From the NCBI GenBank assembly GCA_964370815.1, contig CAYJKQ010000007.1:1-64000 (forward strand): DNA of 64,000 bases, in the 5' to 3' direction. A model generated the notes under the pieces. It made no database searches. It saw nothing but the letters and a program-made list of their open reading frames with translations, and had not been told where the DNA came from. Position numbers and translations under genes: made by a program. This DNA is from UBA12087 sp964370815 (GTDB lineage: Bacteria > Chloroflexota > Anaerolineae > Anaerolineales > Villigracilaceae). This document shows, piece after piece, positions 47,924 through 56,303 of the stretch. Every line of letters begins with the position of its first letter. Positions within the stretch are counted from its first letter, which is position 1.

Positions 47924-48690
47924 GAGTCTCTTTGCCTCTTGACTTCAAATAGAACGATCGCCCCGGCTGCTGCGGCATTCAGAGATTCGCTTCCTGCTGC
48001 CATCGGGATGGTGATGCTTTCATCACAGAACTGGCGTGCTGCCAGGCTGGCGCCTTCGGCTTCCCCCCCGATGATGAGAGCCAGCCGCACTCGCAGATCA
48101 GCCTGCCAGCAAGTCAGCGGTGCTTCCATCTCCGTCAGCACGAACTTGAGATCCTGCAGTTGCTCACGAATGTCTTTCCAGTCCATCGTGTGGATTGGCA
48201 GGCGGAAATGGGCACCCATGCCTGCCCGCACCACTTTGGGGGCAAATGCGTCCGCACTCCCGGGTGTCAGGCAGACAGCCTGTACACCCGCCGCAGATGC
48301 AGTGCGCAGAAGGCTGCCCATGTTTCCCGGGTCTCGGATCTCATCCAATATCAGGACAAAATTGGGTTGCTTCGGGATGGGTAAAGTCTGTAATTCCAGT
48401 ACAGCTAGCAACCCCTGCGGGTTCCTGGTATCAGAGCTGGAAGTCAGCAGTTGTTCTGCCACTTCTTCTGTTTCCACCCCGGTTTCGCTCAATCGTTCCA
48501 ACAATGCCCAGCCGCGTTCACTGAGCCCCTGGCTGTACAGGGCGAACCGGAATCTCCAGCCTGCAGACAGTGCTTCTTCCAGCAAACGCACCCCTTCAAC
48601 AACCATTGCGTCGTTTTCCCGGCGTTCTTTGGAACGTCCCAGCAGGGAACGTACCAGTTGGATCTTGGAATTTTGGACTGAGGTGATCAT
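47920..48690 (-). CDS. TrmH/SpoU-family RNA 2-prime-O-methyltransferase
   Basis: 256 residues. An N-terminal substrate-binding domain (SVQNSKIQLVRSLLGRSKER) is followed by the SPOUT knot. Motif 1 is LILDEIRDPGNMGSLLRTA, motif 2 is LIIGGEAEGAS and motif 3 is ITIPMAAGSESLNAAAAGAI. It probably methylates 23S rRNA (RlmB or TsnR type). The exact nucleotide cannot be told from sequence. It lies downstream of infC-rpmI-rplT, where such genes are common, but a terminator separates them. Confidence 0.92.
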   Translation of the reverse strand: MITSVQNSKIQLVRSLLGRSKERRENDAMVVEGVRLLEEALSAGWRFRFALYSQGLSERGWALLERLSETGVETEEVAEQLLTSSSDTRNPQGLLAVLELQTLPIPKQPNFVLILDEIRDPGNMGSLLRTASAAGVQAVCLTPGSADAFAPKVVRAGMGAHFRLPIHTMDWKDIREQLQDLKFVLTEMEAPLTCWQADLRVRLALIIGGEAEGASLAARQFCDESITIPMAAGSESLNAAAAGAIVLFEVKRQRDS

Positions 48691-48759
48691 AAGGCTATTT
48701 TACCCGTTTAAATGCACACAGGCTGCCCGGAGTTTCCTTCCAACAGCCTGTGCGGGTTT

Positions 48760-48820
48760 AACGTCCCGAAGGTTAAAGTAAAAGCGTCCCTGAATTGAGA
48801 AAACCTTCGGGACGCTTTTT
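48760..48820. terminator. Terminator after rplT
   Basis: CGTCCCGAAGGTT (from 48762) pairs with AACCTTCGGGACG (48802-48814), and an inner AGCGTCCC/GGGACGCT pair is followed by T-runs on either strand. It closes the infC-rpmI-rplT operon. Confidence 0.75.
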
Positions 48821-48849
48821 GTTCGGTAAGTATTTTAATCGGTTTTGGT

Positions 48850-49200
48850 TCAGGCAGCCAGTGCCTTGGCGACCACGGTCGCAAATGTTTGTGGATCGCG
48901 CACAGCCATATCAGCCAGCATCTTGCGATTGATGATGATATTGGCTTTCTTGAGGGTTGCGATCAGCTTGCTGTAGGTAACGCCGTTCAGTCGGGCGGCA
49001 GCGTTGATGCGCACGATCCATAGCTTGCGCAGGTCGCGGCGTCGAACGCGCCGGTCGCGCGATGAATACCACATGCTCTTAAGCATGGCTTCATTGGCGC
49101 GTCGGAAGAGCAGGTGCCTGGAGGCATGCTGCCCTTTGGTGTACTTCAAAACTTTCTTGTGACGACGATGACCGTAAGGGCCACTTTTAATACGTGCCAT
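48850..49200 (-). CDS. rplT: 50S ribosomal protein L20
   Basis: 116 residues, normal length. ARIKSGPYGHRRHKKVLKYT, then HLLFRRANEAMLKSMWYSSRDRR and LWIVRINAAARLNGVTYS, is the L20 signature. It binds 23S rRNA early in 50S assembly and, in other bacteria, represses the rpmI-rplT message. GGAG precedes the ATG by 7 bases. It is the last gene of the infC-rpmI-rplT operon. Confidence 0.98.
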   Translation of the reverse strand: MARIKSGPYGHRRHKKVLKYTKGQHASRHLLFRRANEAMLKSMWYSSRDRRVRRRDLRKLWIVRINAAARLNGVTYSKLIATLKKANIIINRKMLADMAVRDPQTFATVVAKALAA

Positions 49201-49315
49201 TTGTTATCTCCTGCAAACCCTTCGGGCGTCGGTGAAAGGCATCTTCTGCCTGACAACCTGTTGCGTACACCCGTTAGCTGCAACTAAAAAATGAATACGA
49301 ACGTCTCTTTGGATC

Positions 49316-49534
49316 CTAGAGATTTGGTAATAATCGGCGGATGCGTTTGATGTAACCGCGTCCTTTTACAGACACCATCTCGGCAAACAGTGCTTTAACG
49401 CGCTTGGATGACTTTCGGCGCAGGTGGGCTTTGCCGCCTTTGGTGCGTACAAGCATTCCAGACCCGGTAGCGCGGAAGCGTTTGGATGTTGCCTTGTGGG
49501 TCTTCAGCTTGAACTTGGTGTTAGGTTTGCGCAC
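49316..49534 (-). CDS. rpmI: 50S ribosomal protein L35
   Basis: 72 residues. FKLKTHKATSKRFRATGSG and HLRRKSSKRVKALF are the L35 pattern, and IKRIRRLLPNL is the usual end. The start is GTG with GAGGAG 9 bases upstream. It stands between infC and rplT, as in most bacteria. Confidence 0.97.
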   Translation of the reverse strand: MRKPNTKFKLKTHKATSKRFRATGSGMLVRTKGGKAHLRRKSSKRVKALFAEMVSVKGRGYIKRIRRLLPNL

Positions 49535-49589
49535 AGCTTAGTACTCCTCTCAAATATATTTCTCAGGAAGATCGATCCTGTGATTCGTG

Positions 49590-50255
49590 TTATTCAGGTG
49601 TTGCTTCTACCGCAGCTTTTTGTTTTTTGGTTGTTGCTTTTTCTGCAGTTTCGTCTTTTTTGGATGGTGCTTCTTCTGTTGCTTTATCTGCCGCACCTGC
49701 TGGATCTGGCGCGGGTCCTTTATCGACAGCTTTCTTTTTTGTCTTGACGCTGGGAGCCAGCAGCATGAACATAGTTCGTCCCTCAAAGGAAGGAGCCACT
49801 TCGATCACGCTCACATCTGCCAATTCCTCGGCAATTTCACGCAGATCTTCCAGTGCGATCTCTGGATAGGTGATCTCGCGCCCGCGAAATCGGATGGTTG
49901 TTCGCACCTTCATGCCTGCGTTCAGCCAGCGGCGTGCATCCTCAACTTTGAATCCGCGATGTGCCGAGTTGGTCTTGGGTCGCAGGCGGATCTCTTTAAC
50001 CTCGATCTTTACCTGGGCTCGCCGGGCTTCCTTTTCTTTCTTGGTCCGTTCGTAAAGAAATTTCCCGAAATCCATGATCCGGCACACCGGTGGATCAGAA
50101 TTCGGGGCAACTTCCACCAGGTCAAGGTCTGCGTCGTGCGCCATCTGGATGGCTTGCCGGGTTGGAATTACGCCGACGTTTTCTCCGTTGGCACCAATTA
50201 CCCGTACTTCGTTTGTTCTAATGCCTTCGTTAACTCGAAATTCGTTTGTACTGAT
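49590..50255 (-). CDS. infC: Translation initiation factor IF-3
   Basis: About 221 residues. The N-domain opens STNEFRVNEGIRTNEVRVI. The linker and C-domain have DLVEVAPNSDPPVCRIMDFG and RWLNAGMKVRTTIRFRGRE. The C-terminus carries a 45-residue Ala/Lys/Glu-rich extension after the normal end. IF-3 prevents subunit joining and checks the start codon. AAGGAGAG stands 5 bases before ATC (50255), so ATC is the likely start. infC of many bacteria uses rare AUU, AUC or AUA starts for self-control. The in-frame GTG (50261) lies too close to the binding site, and the ATG far upstream (50387) precedes the promoter. Confidence 0.95.
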   Translation of the reverse strand: MSTNEFRVNEGIRTNEVRVIGANGENVGVIPTRQAIQMAHDADLDLVEVAPNSDPPVCRIMDFGKFLYERTKKEKEARRAQVKIEVKEIRLRPKTNSAHRGFKVEDARRWLNAGMKVRTTIRFRGREITYPEIALEDLREIAEELADVSVIEVAPSFEGRTMFMLLAPSVKTKKKAVDKGPAPDPAGAADKATEEAPSKKDETAEKATTKKQKAAVEATPE

Positions 50256-50303
50256 AACCACTCTCCTTGAATAGGTCCAAAACAATGGGTTTTTAGCCTG
50301 CTG

Positions 50304-50333
50304 ATGATACCACGAAAGCGTCGTTATCGTCAA
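50304..50333 (-). promoter_or_regulatory. infC operon promoter
   Basis: On the minus strand, -35 TTGACG (50333-50328), 18-base spacer, -10 TATCAT (50309-50304). Transcription would start about 40 bases before the proposed ATC start. Confidence 0.6.
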
Positions 50334-50498
50334 TTGAAAGCGGTGGTATTTTGCTATTGTGTCAATAATAATAATATCTGGAGCCATTCATTGGCAAACC
50401 TCAAAACCCCGCTCCGATGTGCCATTTCATCCAACACCAGCACCTCAGGTTCCTCCAGGAGCGACCATGGCAGTCTGGATCCCAATAGGTGGTAGGAA

Positions 50499-50527
50499 TT
50501 GTATCAGCGCAACATTTATGCTATCAT
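50499..50527 (+). promoter_or_regulatory. Possible promoter of the second diguanylate cyclase
   Basis: -35 TTGTAT (50499-50504), 17-base spacer, -10 TATCAT (50522-50527). It implies a leader of about 180 bases. I found no known riboswitch in it. Confidence 0.45.
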
Positions 50528-50715
50528 GGTACAAAACGTTTGAGATACCTGCCGCCAGGCGAGTCGTTGTTGTCAGGTGAGCCTGGATAGCCGTACGGAT
50601 TCCAGCAGGGTGTGTAGTTGGTGCTATTTCCTTGTTGTACTGTGGTTGCCATGGATCGGGTGCAAGCAAATTACCTGCGTCTTAATTGCGAAACCCGCTT
50701 ATTGGAAGCAGAATT

Positions 50716-51927
50716 ATGTTGGCAAAACTGAAAAATAGGTACCCCAGAATTCCTTTTAAGAACAATCACGAAAGAAGTGTTGCGCGCATTCTTTTTGTGA
50801 TTATCATTGCAGTACTGGCAACCTATCTGGTCATTATCCTGACCAGCCTGTTTCGGAACGATTGGGATCTGATCTGGTACTCCGCGGGCGGAATTTTTTT
50901 TCAGGCTGTGCCATTGAGCTTTCTGATACGTGGGCAGGTGCGCTCCGGCAGTTTCATCGCCATTCTGGGTGTGCTGATCACGGTGACACTCATGGCGTCC
51001 ATAGGACAAGGGATGCACGATATAGCCATTATGGCATATCCCGTCATAATTATTATCTCCAGTTTGATGCTGGAACAACGTTTTTTCACCTTTTTTTCTC
51101 TCTTGACAGTTGGGGCAGTCGCTTGGCTGGTTTTTGGCGAAGTGAATGGCTGGTTTGTTCCGCGTCCCTTGGAAACCACAAACTGGTCAGACTTTCTGAT
51201 GATGGGGGCGATCCTTATTGTTGCAATTTTGGCGATGAATATGCTGGCGGCGTATGGACGGAGGAATTTGGACCAGGCACAAAGAGAAATAACCGAACGC
51301 AAACACACGGAAGAAAAATTGCACCATGCCCAGGCAGTGGTTGAAGACGCCAACCTTGAACTCCAGCAGGCTATTGTGCGCGAACAGTACCTTTCCCGCA
51401 CGGATACGCTCACCGGCGTGAATAACCGGCGTTACTGGTTCGAACTGGCTGAGCACGAATTTAAGGTTGCTGTCCGTTATCAACATCCTCTCGCATTGAT
51501 CCTGTTCGATATTGACCATTTCAAACTCGTCAACGACACTTTCGGGCACGCGGTAGGTGATAAGGTTCTTCAACGCGTTGCCCAGGTCGCGCTTGCCAAC
51601 CTGCGTTCAGTGGATGTGATGGGTCGCTATGGCGGCGAGGAATTTGTCATTGCGATGCCGGTCACAACATCATCCCAGGCCTACGCAGTTGCCGAACGCA
51701 TCCGTGCCAGCGTTAGCGCCATTAAAGTGGAAACTGACAAGGAGCAAGTCACAATCACGCTCAGTATTGGCGTTGCTGAAAGAAATCCTTCAATAACGGC
51801 GGAACTTCCCGGTGGGGGGGATACGCTCGAGCGCCTCATCCAGTGGGCGGACGATGCGATGTACGAAGGGAAAGCCGCCGGGCGCGATCAGACCTCTATC
51901 TACTCACCGCAGCAACCTCCAGCATAG
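50716..51927 (+). CDS. Membrane diguanylate cyclase
   Basis: About 403 residues from ATG 50716 (GGAAG upstream; an in-frame TTG at 50686 is the alternative). Six hydrophobic segments (about residues 25-185) are followed by a short coiled coil (LDQAQREITERKHTEEKLHH) and a GGDEF domain. The domain begins DTLTGVNNRRYWFELAEHEF, has FDIDHFKLVNDTFGH, the active-site motif GGEEF, and the I-site RSVD five residues before it. It should synthesise c-di-GMP under control of an unknown membrane signal. It stands alone and ends 155 bases before a terminator. Confidence 0.93.
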   Translation: MLAKLKNRYPRIPFKNNHERSVARILFVIIIAVLATYLVIILTSLFRNDWDLIWYSAGGIFFQAVPLSFLIRGQVRSGSFIAILGVLITVTLMASIGQGMHDIAIMAYPVIIIISSLMLEQRFFTFFSLLTVGAVAWLVFGEVNGWFVPRPLETTNWSDFLMMGAILIVAILAMNMLAAYGRRNLDQAQREITERKHTEEKLHHAQAVVEDANLELQQAIVREQYLSRTDTLTGVNNRRYWFELAEHEFKVAVRYQHPLALILFDIDHFKLVNDTFGHAVGDKVLQRVAQVALANLRSVDVMGRYGGEEFVIAMPVTTSSQAYAVAERIRASVSAIKVETDKEQVTITLSIGVAERNPSITAELPGGGDTLERLIQWADDAMYEGKAAGRDQTSIYSPQQPPA

Positions 51928-52080
51928 AATTCTACTCCCACCGGCTTCTGTTAATAATAGTGACAGGTTCAAGACCTTCCATTATTAAAATTGCCAGGAT
52001 CAATCACTATGGCTGGTGCCTGTTTGTTCACAGGAGTATCCAATAAATTAGATCTTATGCCTTCTAAAAATGGATCATAA

Positions 52081-52188
52081 AAACGACCCAAAGGTGTTAT
52101 CCCTCAGGGTCGTTTTGTTAATTTCACTGGTAAAGTCTTGTACTGAAAGTCAGGGAGATTATTTCTCTTATAACCTCTTTGCCACTAT
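52081..52188. repeat. Direct repeat, left copy, with terminator hairpin
   Basis: Begins with the hairpin AACGACCC/GGGTCGTT (52082-52089 with 52107-52114) and TTTTG, which can end the cyclase transcript. The whole 108 bases resemble 53787-53892 closely (GTACTGAA, GGGAGATTATTTC, CCTCTTTGCCACTAT). Confidence 0.8.
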
Positions 52189-52330
52189 TAAACCGATGCT
52201 GTGATGATCGATCTTCTATTAAAAAGGCTGACGAACAATTGATCAATAGCTCCAGTTAGCTTTTTCCAAAAGTTGGGTCACACCAGCAATGCAAACTGCA
52301 TTATTGAGGCGTTTGTTGCCAGGTTACTCA

Positions 52331-53476
52331 CTAAGGAGACCAGTCGGGAGCCATATCATGATCCGGGTTATTCGTAAGATTGGTCATCCAGCTGCCATCT
52401 GCAGCCATCACGTAGATCTCATAATTTCCAGATTGTTTATCACCACTCACGGACACAAATGCGATCCTGGTTCCATCGGGTGACCAGACAGGGTACGATT
52501 CATTGCTTGGGAGGTTGGTAAGGTTGACCAACCCTCTGCCATCGGCGTTCATCAGGTAGATCTCATTGTTGCCATCCCGGTTGGACACGAAGGCGATCTT
52601 CGTCCCATCCGGCGACCAGGATGGAGCCCAATCGTGCAATAGGCTGTCTGTCAGCCTGGTCACCTCGCTGCCATCCGAATTCATCTTGAAAATATCATTA
52701 TTGCCCTCGCGCTCGGACACGAAGGCGATCTTCGTTCCATCCGGTGACCAGCTTCTGGCAAAATCATAAGCCGGGTGGTTGCTGAGATTGGTCACCTCGG
52801 AACCGTCAGCGTTCATCACATAAACCTCATCGTTGCCATCCCGCTTGGATTGAAAGATGATCTTCCTTCCATCTGGCGACCAGTTCGGGAGGTTGTCATC
52901 AGCCGGGTTGTTGCTTAGATTGGTCACCCCGCTGCCGTCGGTGTTCACCACGTAAACCTCATCATTGCCATCCCGGTCAGATTGAAAGACGACCTTTACC
53001 CCATCCGGCGACCAGACAGGGAAGCTGTCGGTTGCCGGGTTGTTGGTGAGCCTGGTTACCCCGCTTCCGTCAGCATTCATCACATAGATCTCATCATTGC
53101 CATCCCGTTGGGATTGAAAAACGATCTTCATCCCATCCGGTGACCAGGTGGGATAATTGTCGTATTCCGCGTTGGCAGTGAGCTGCCTGGCCTCGCTGCC
53201 ATTGGCGTTCATCGTGTAGATCTCCGAGCTGCCATCCCTGAAAACCACAAAGAGAATGCGACCGCTGACTGAGGGATTTGGGTTCCTTGTTAGGCTGGTT
53301 TGCACTGTCCCTGTCGGGTTTACAGTGGAAGAGGAAGTTGGCGTGCGGGTTTGGGTTGCTGTTGAACTCTGGTTGCAAGCCACCAAAGTTGCAGCGATCA
53401 GCCAGGAACACAGAAAATTCAAAAAGTTGTTTTGAATAGTTCTCGAAAGGCGGGTTCTTTTCAATGATCGAATCAT
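52331..53476 (-). CDS. PD40/TolB-like beta-propeller lipoprotein
   Basis: 381 residues. Lipoprotein signal (FLNFLCSWLIAATLVAC), a Ser/Thr-rich spacer, then seven PD40 repeats of about 42 residues. These show as DGNDEIYVMNADGSGVTRLT and PVWSPDGVKVVFQSDR units that are very alike at DNA level too. The fold should be a TolB-type propeller outside the membrane. No Tol-Pal genes are present, so the name TolB is not justified. GGAGG lies upstream of the ATG. The gene is bracketed by ~108-base direct repeats. Confidence 0.9.
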   Translation of the reverse strand: MIRSLKRTRLSRTIQNNFLNFLCSWLIAATLVACNQSSTATQTRTPTSSSTVNPTGTVQTSLTRNPNPSVSGRILFVVFRDGSSEIYTMNANGSEARQLTANAEYDNYPTWSPDGMKIVFQSQRDGNDEIYVMNADGSGVTRLTNNPATDSFPVWSPDGVKVVFQSDRDGNDEVYVVNTDGSGVTNLSNNPADDNLPNWSPDGRKIIFQSKRDGNDEVYVMNADGSEVTNLSNHPAYDFARSWSPDGTKIAFVSEREGNNDIFKMNSDGSEVTRLTDSLLHDWAPSWSPDGTKIAFVSNRDGNNEIYLMNADGRGLVNLTNLPSNESYPVWSPDGTRIAFVSVSGDKQSGNYEIYVMAADGSWMTNLTNNPDHDMAPDWSP

Positions 53477-53786
53477 ACCTTCTGCCTCCTGATCCTGCTA
53501 ACATTTTTCAGTATCAAATCCGTCATCCGGATCCACTGTCCACACCTGCTCCCTTCGCTGGGTCGACCGCTCATTGACCTTTAGCCAGGAGAATTTCACG
53601 GTATTTATACTGATGCCAAAATCTGTTGATCTCAACTTTGTTTGGATTATCATCCGTACGTTCAACCTTGTGGTGCCAAACCTGGCAGGTATGAGTTCCA
53701 GATCACACCACTCACCTTATAGAAACGCTCAATCCTCTAAGCATCATTATATATTGAACTCAATCCGTTATTACCACCCAATCATA

Positions 53787-53892
53787 AAACGACCCTGAAG
53801 TGTTATCCCTCAGGGTCGTTTCGTCAAATTCACTGGAAAATCTTGTACTGAATGTCGGGGAGATTATTTCACTTCTTACCTCTTTGCCACTA
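53787..53892. repeat. Direct repeat, right copy, with terminator hairpin
   Basis: Hairpin AACGACCCTGA/TCAGGGTCGTT (53788-53798 with 53810-53820), followed by sequence shared with 52081-52188. It lies in the 1.2-kb gene-free stretch 53477-54679. Confidence 0.8.
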
Positions 53893-54016
53893 TCATCTGG
53901 CCCTGGCTGAAATGGCAGCTCGCCTCGGAACAACAAGTTAGCTGGTCTGCCGTGCCCTGAATATCTTTGAGGGTCATAAGTTCATCACCATAACGCGCCT
54001 GGAAAAATTAGTTTTT

Positions 54017-54237
54017 GTAGGTTGGGTAGAGCGGATCAAGTAGGCTGTTCTTACTTCAATACCAGAGCGAAACCCAACTAAAGGATCATAATTTTTCGCT
54101 TCATGAAATTCCTTAATTAAGAGCAATGCATTGAATACTCAGACCCCAATGGTTAGCTCGGGAAAATTAGTTTTTGTAGGTTGGGTAGAGCGGATCAAAA
54201 AGGCTGTTTTTCTTTCAATACCAGAGCGAAACCCAAC
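54017..54237. repeat. Two REP-like elements with linked motif
   Basis: Elements at 54017-54079 and 54176-54237 run from GTAGGTTGGGTAGAGCGGATC to AACCCAACT. Each is preceded by GGAAAAATTAGTTTTT or a variant, and the second by TCAGACCCCAATGGTTAGC (54138). A GCGAAGTGACACTTGCACC region and GC-rich repeat remnants follow to 54360. Confidence 0.85.
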
Positions 54238-54499
54238 TGACAAAAACTGTCAGGCTGAAGAGCGAAGTGACACTTGCACCTGCATGCACACCTGCCCCGG
54301 CACCGTCCGCCGCACTATCCCCACTTTCCCCTGCGGGTTGGGGACTTCGCCAGCGTTCTAGAGGTGTTACTCTTGAATCTTTGATACTTTTTGCTTTGTT
54401 GTACGTCGATTTAGGCGACCCTGGATACGCTCTACCCAACGTTTCGTTCAATTCTTTATTGATAGAAAGACTAAGAAAGGTATCTTAACTGCTTGCCTA

Positions 54500-54528
54500 T
54501 TGACAATTTGAAAGAAAATAACTATACT
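54500..54528 (+). promoter_or_regulatory. Promoter of the Rrf2 regulator gene
   Basis: -35 TTGACA (54500-54505), 17-base spacer, -10 TATACT (54523-54528): consensus or near it. Confidence 0.85.
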
Positions 54529-54534
54529 GTTACT

Positions 54535-54563
54535 ATAAGGTCTATTATTATAATAGACCTTAT
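54535..54563 (+). promoter_or_regulatory. 29-bp perfect palindromic operator
   Basis: Arms ATAAGGTCTATTAT and ATAATAGACCTTAT around a central T, starting 7 bases after the -10 box and covering the transcription start. Placed to block the regulator's own promoter. A 19-base core recurs at the pstS promoter. Confidence 0.85.
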
Positions 54564-54679
54564 CGGGAAAGTAATAAAACCCGTTGGACGGGAAAAGGGT
54601 GGGCGGGTGCTTGGCTCCCCGACCACCCTGCCTTTCCCGGTTGTGTTATTCCGAATAATCCGTATAGGCAGAACCACGC

Positions 54680-55138
54680 ATGCGTCTTTCAAAACGAGGT
54701 GAATACGGCCTGCGGGCCATGATCTCCCTGGCAAGAAGAACTCAACCCGGGGTGCCAAATCCTATTGTTCAAATAAAGGACATTTCGGAAACAGAGAAGA
54801 TTCCTGCCAAGTTCCTGGAACAGATCTTGCTTTCCCTCAAGAACGCCGGCATGCTCCATAGCAAAAAAGGTGTTGGGGGGGGGTATTACCTGGCCAGACC
54901 CCCTCAGGAGATCAGCCTGGGTCATATTTTTCGCGTTTTGGATGGACCGGTTGCACCTATCAGATGTGTTTCCCATATGGCTTATGAGGCTTGTGGTTGC
55001 CCGGACGAAGAAACATGCGGCTTGCGCTTGGTGATGGGTGATGTTCGTAATGCGATTACCGATATTCTGGACAACACTTCATTGGCGGATGTGGCTAAGC
55101 GTGAAGCCGCCCAGCGCCTGTTGATGGGAAAAGAATAA
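54680..55138 (+). CDS. Rrf2-family transcriptional regulator
   Basis: 152 residues. A winged helix (MRLSKRGEYGLRAMISLARR; PAKFLEQILLSLKNAG; the wing KGVGGGYYLARPP) is followed by the Rrf2 dimer helix. Cys96, Cys105, Cys107 and Cys113 (C-x8-CGC-x5-C) match the iron-sulfur-binding class (IscR, NsrR) more than the Cys-free CymR class. Regulation by an Fe-S cluster is therefore likely. It is preceded by a consensus promoter with a palindromic operator and followed, 104 bases on, by a transporter operon with a matching operator. It probably represses both. Confidence 0.9.
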   Translation: MRLSKRGEYGLRAMISLARRTQPGVPNPIVQIKDISETEKIPAKFLEQILLSLKNAGMLHSKKGVGGGYYLARPPQEISLGHIFRVLDGPVAPIRCVSHMAYEACGCPDEETCGLRLVMGDVRNAITDILDNTSLADVAKREAAQRLLMGKE

Positions 55139-55180
55139 GATAAGTCACCTTACTGCCAGTTGGATCGGGCAGTGTTTGTT

Positions 55181-55212
55181 TTGTCCGTAAAAGTCTACTA
55201 TTATTATAGACT
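55181..55212 (+). promoter_or_regulatory. pstS promoter with second Rrf2-type operator
   Basis: -35 TTGTCC (55181-55186), 17-base spacer, -10 TTATAG (55204-55209). The operator AGTCTA..TAGACT (55192-55212) overlaps the -10 box. Its 19-base core differs from the core of the 54535 palindrome at only two positions. Confidence 0.7.
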
Positions 55213-55242
55213 ATATAGATTATTATCTGAATAGGAGAGTTT

Positions 55243-56211
55243 ATGAAAACCGAAAAGTTAGTTCCTGTCATTGCTTTGTTTGTTGTACTGTCGTTTCTGG
55301 TTTCCTCTTGCGGCACTCCCAGCACCAATTCTGCTGACGGAGATCTCTCGGGCACCATCGCCGTTTCTGGAGCATTCGCCCTTTACCCGATGATGACTCG
55401 CTGGGCGGAAGAATTCCAGAAGATCCATCCGGATGTGCAATTTGACATTTCAGCAGGCGGGGCTGGCAAAGGCATGACCGATGCTGTCTCTGGCGCGGTG
55501 GATATCGGAATGGTTTCACGCCAGATCAGACCTGAAGAAGAATCTCTTGGAGCCTATGGCGTGGCAGTCACCAAGGACGCTGTCTTCCCGGTCGTGAATG
55601 CCAGCAATCCGGTCGCGGCTGAGATTCTGGCACAGGGTATCAGCCAGGAAACCTTCATCAAGATCTATATCACGAGTGAGATCAAGACCTGGGGTGAGGT
55701 GGTTGGCAACCCCGCCATCACAGATGAGATCCATGTCTTCACCCGTTCAGATGCTGCTGGAGCACCCGAAATGTGGGCAAAGTTTACCGGCGATAAAAAA
55801 CAGGAAGACCTGCTTGGTATCGGAGTTAATGGAGACCCTGGTTTGCTCGAAGCGGTCATGAAAGACCCGCTCGGCATTGGTTATAACAACATGGGGTATG
55901 CCTTCGAGCTTGCATCCGGCAACCCGGTTGCAGGTGTGCTCATCGTTCCGATTGATTTGAATAACGATGGCGTGGCTGACGAAGATGAGCGGATCGAGAC
56001 CATGCCTGAAGCCATCCAGGCGGTTGCAATCGGCAAATATCCCTCACCCCCGGCCCGCCCGTTGTATGTTGTCACCAAAGACAGGCCTGCCGGTCTGGTA
56101 CAAGACTTCATTTTGTGGATTTTGACAGACGGTCAGGCATTTGTTGGTGAAGCAGGTTATGTTTTGCTCACACCGGACCAGCTGGCAGAATCGCTCGAAC
56201 GGGTGAAATAA
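55243..56211 (+). CDS. pstS: PstS-type oxyanion-binding lipoprotein
   Basis: 322 residues. Lipoprotein signal FVVLSFLVSSC, then a type II periplasmic-binding fold. Typical segments are SGTIAVSGAFALYPMMTRWA, SAGGAGKGMTDAVSGAVDIG, FTRSDAAGAPEMWAKFTG and DPLGIGYNNMGYAFE. It captures substrate for PstCAB. Phosphate is the family default. The Rrf2 control leaves room for another oxyanion, and the first loop (SGAFALYP) differs from the usual GSTALLP of phosphate binders. GGAGAGTTT precedes the ATG. Confidence 0.88.
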   Translation: MKTEKLVPVIALFVVLSFLVSSCGTPSTNSADGDLSGTIAVSGAFALYPMMTRWAEEFQKIHPDVQFDISAGGAGKGMTDAVSGAVDIGMVSRQIRPEEESLGAYGVAVTKDAVFPVVNASNPVAAEILAQGISQETFIKIYITSEIKTWGEVVGNPAITDEIHVFTRSDAAGAPEMWAKFTGDKKQEDLLGIGVNGDPGLLEAVMKDPLGIGYNNMGYAFELASGNPVAGVLIVPIDLNNDGVADEDERIETMPEAIQAVAIGKYPSPPARPLYVVTKDRPAGLVQDFILWILTDGQAFVGEAGYVLLTPDQLAESLERVK

Positions 56212-56303
56212 CCACCTGTGGATAAGCCACAAGGCAACTTTCTCGATCTTGAAAAATATATTGGGTTTCCTTGTGGCATTATTTGGTGGATTTTCGGAGG
56301 CGT

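Noticed and set aside
50524..50652. 42-codon minus-strand ORF (MATTVQQGNSTNYTPCW...)
   Set aside because: Protein-like composition but no ribosome-binding site and it overlaps a likely promoter; not enough to call a gene.
50528..50715. c-di-GMP or other riboswitch in the long leader of the second cyclase
   Set aside because: I could not match the conserved cores of GEMM or other classes that I know.
52331..53476. True TolB of a Tol-Pal system
   Set aside because: It is a lipoprotein with PD40 repeats and no tolQRA or pal neighbours.
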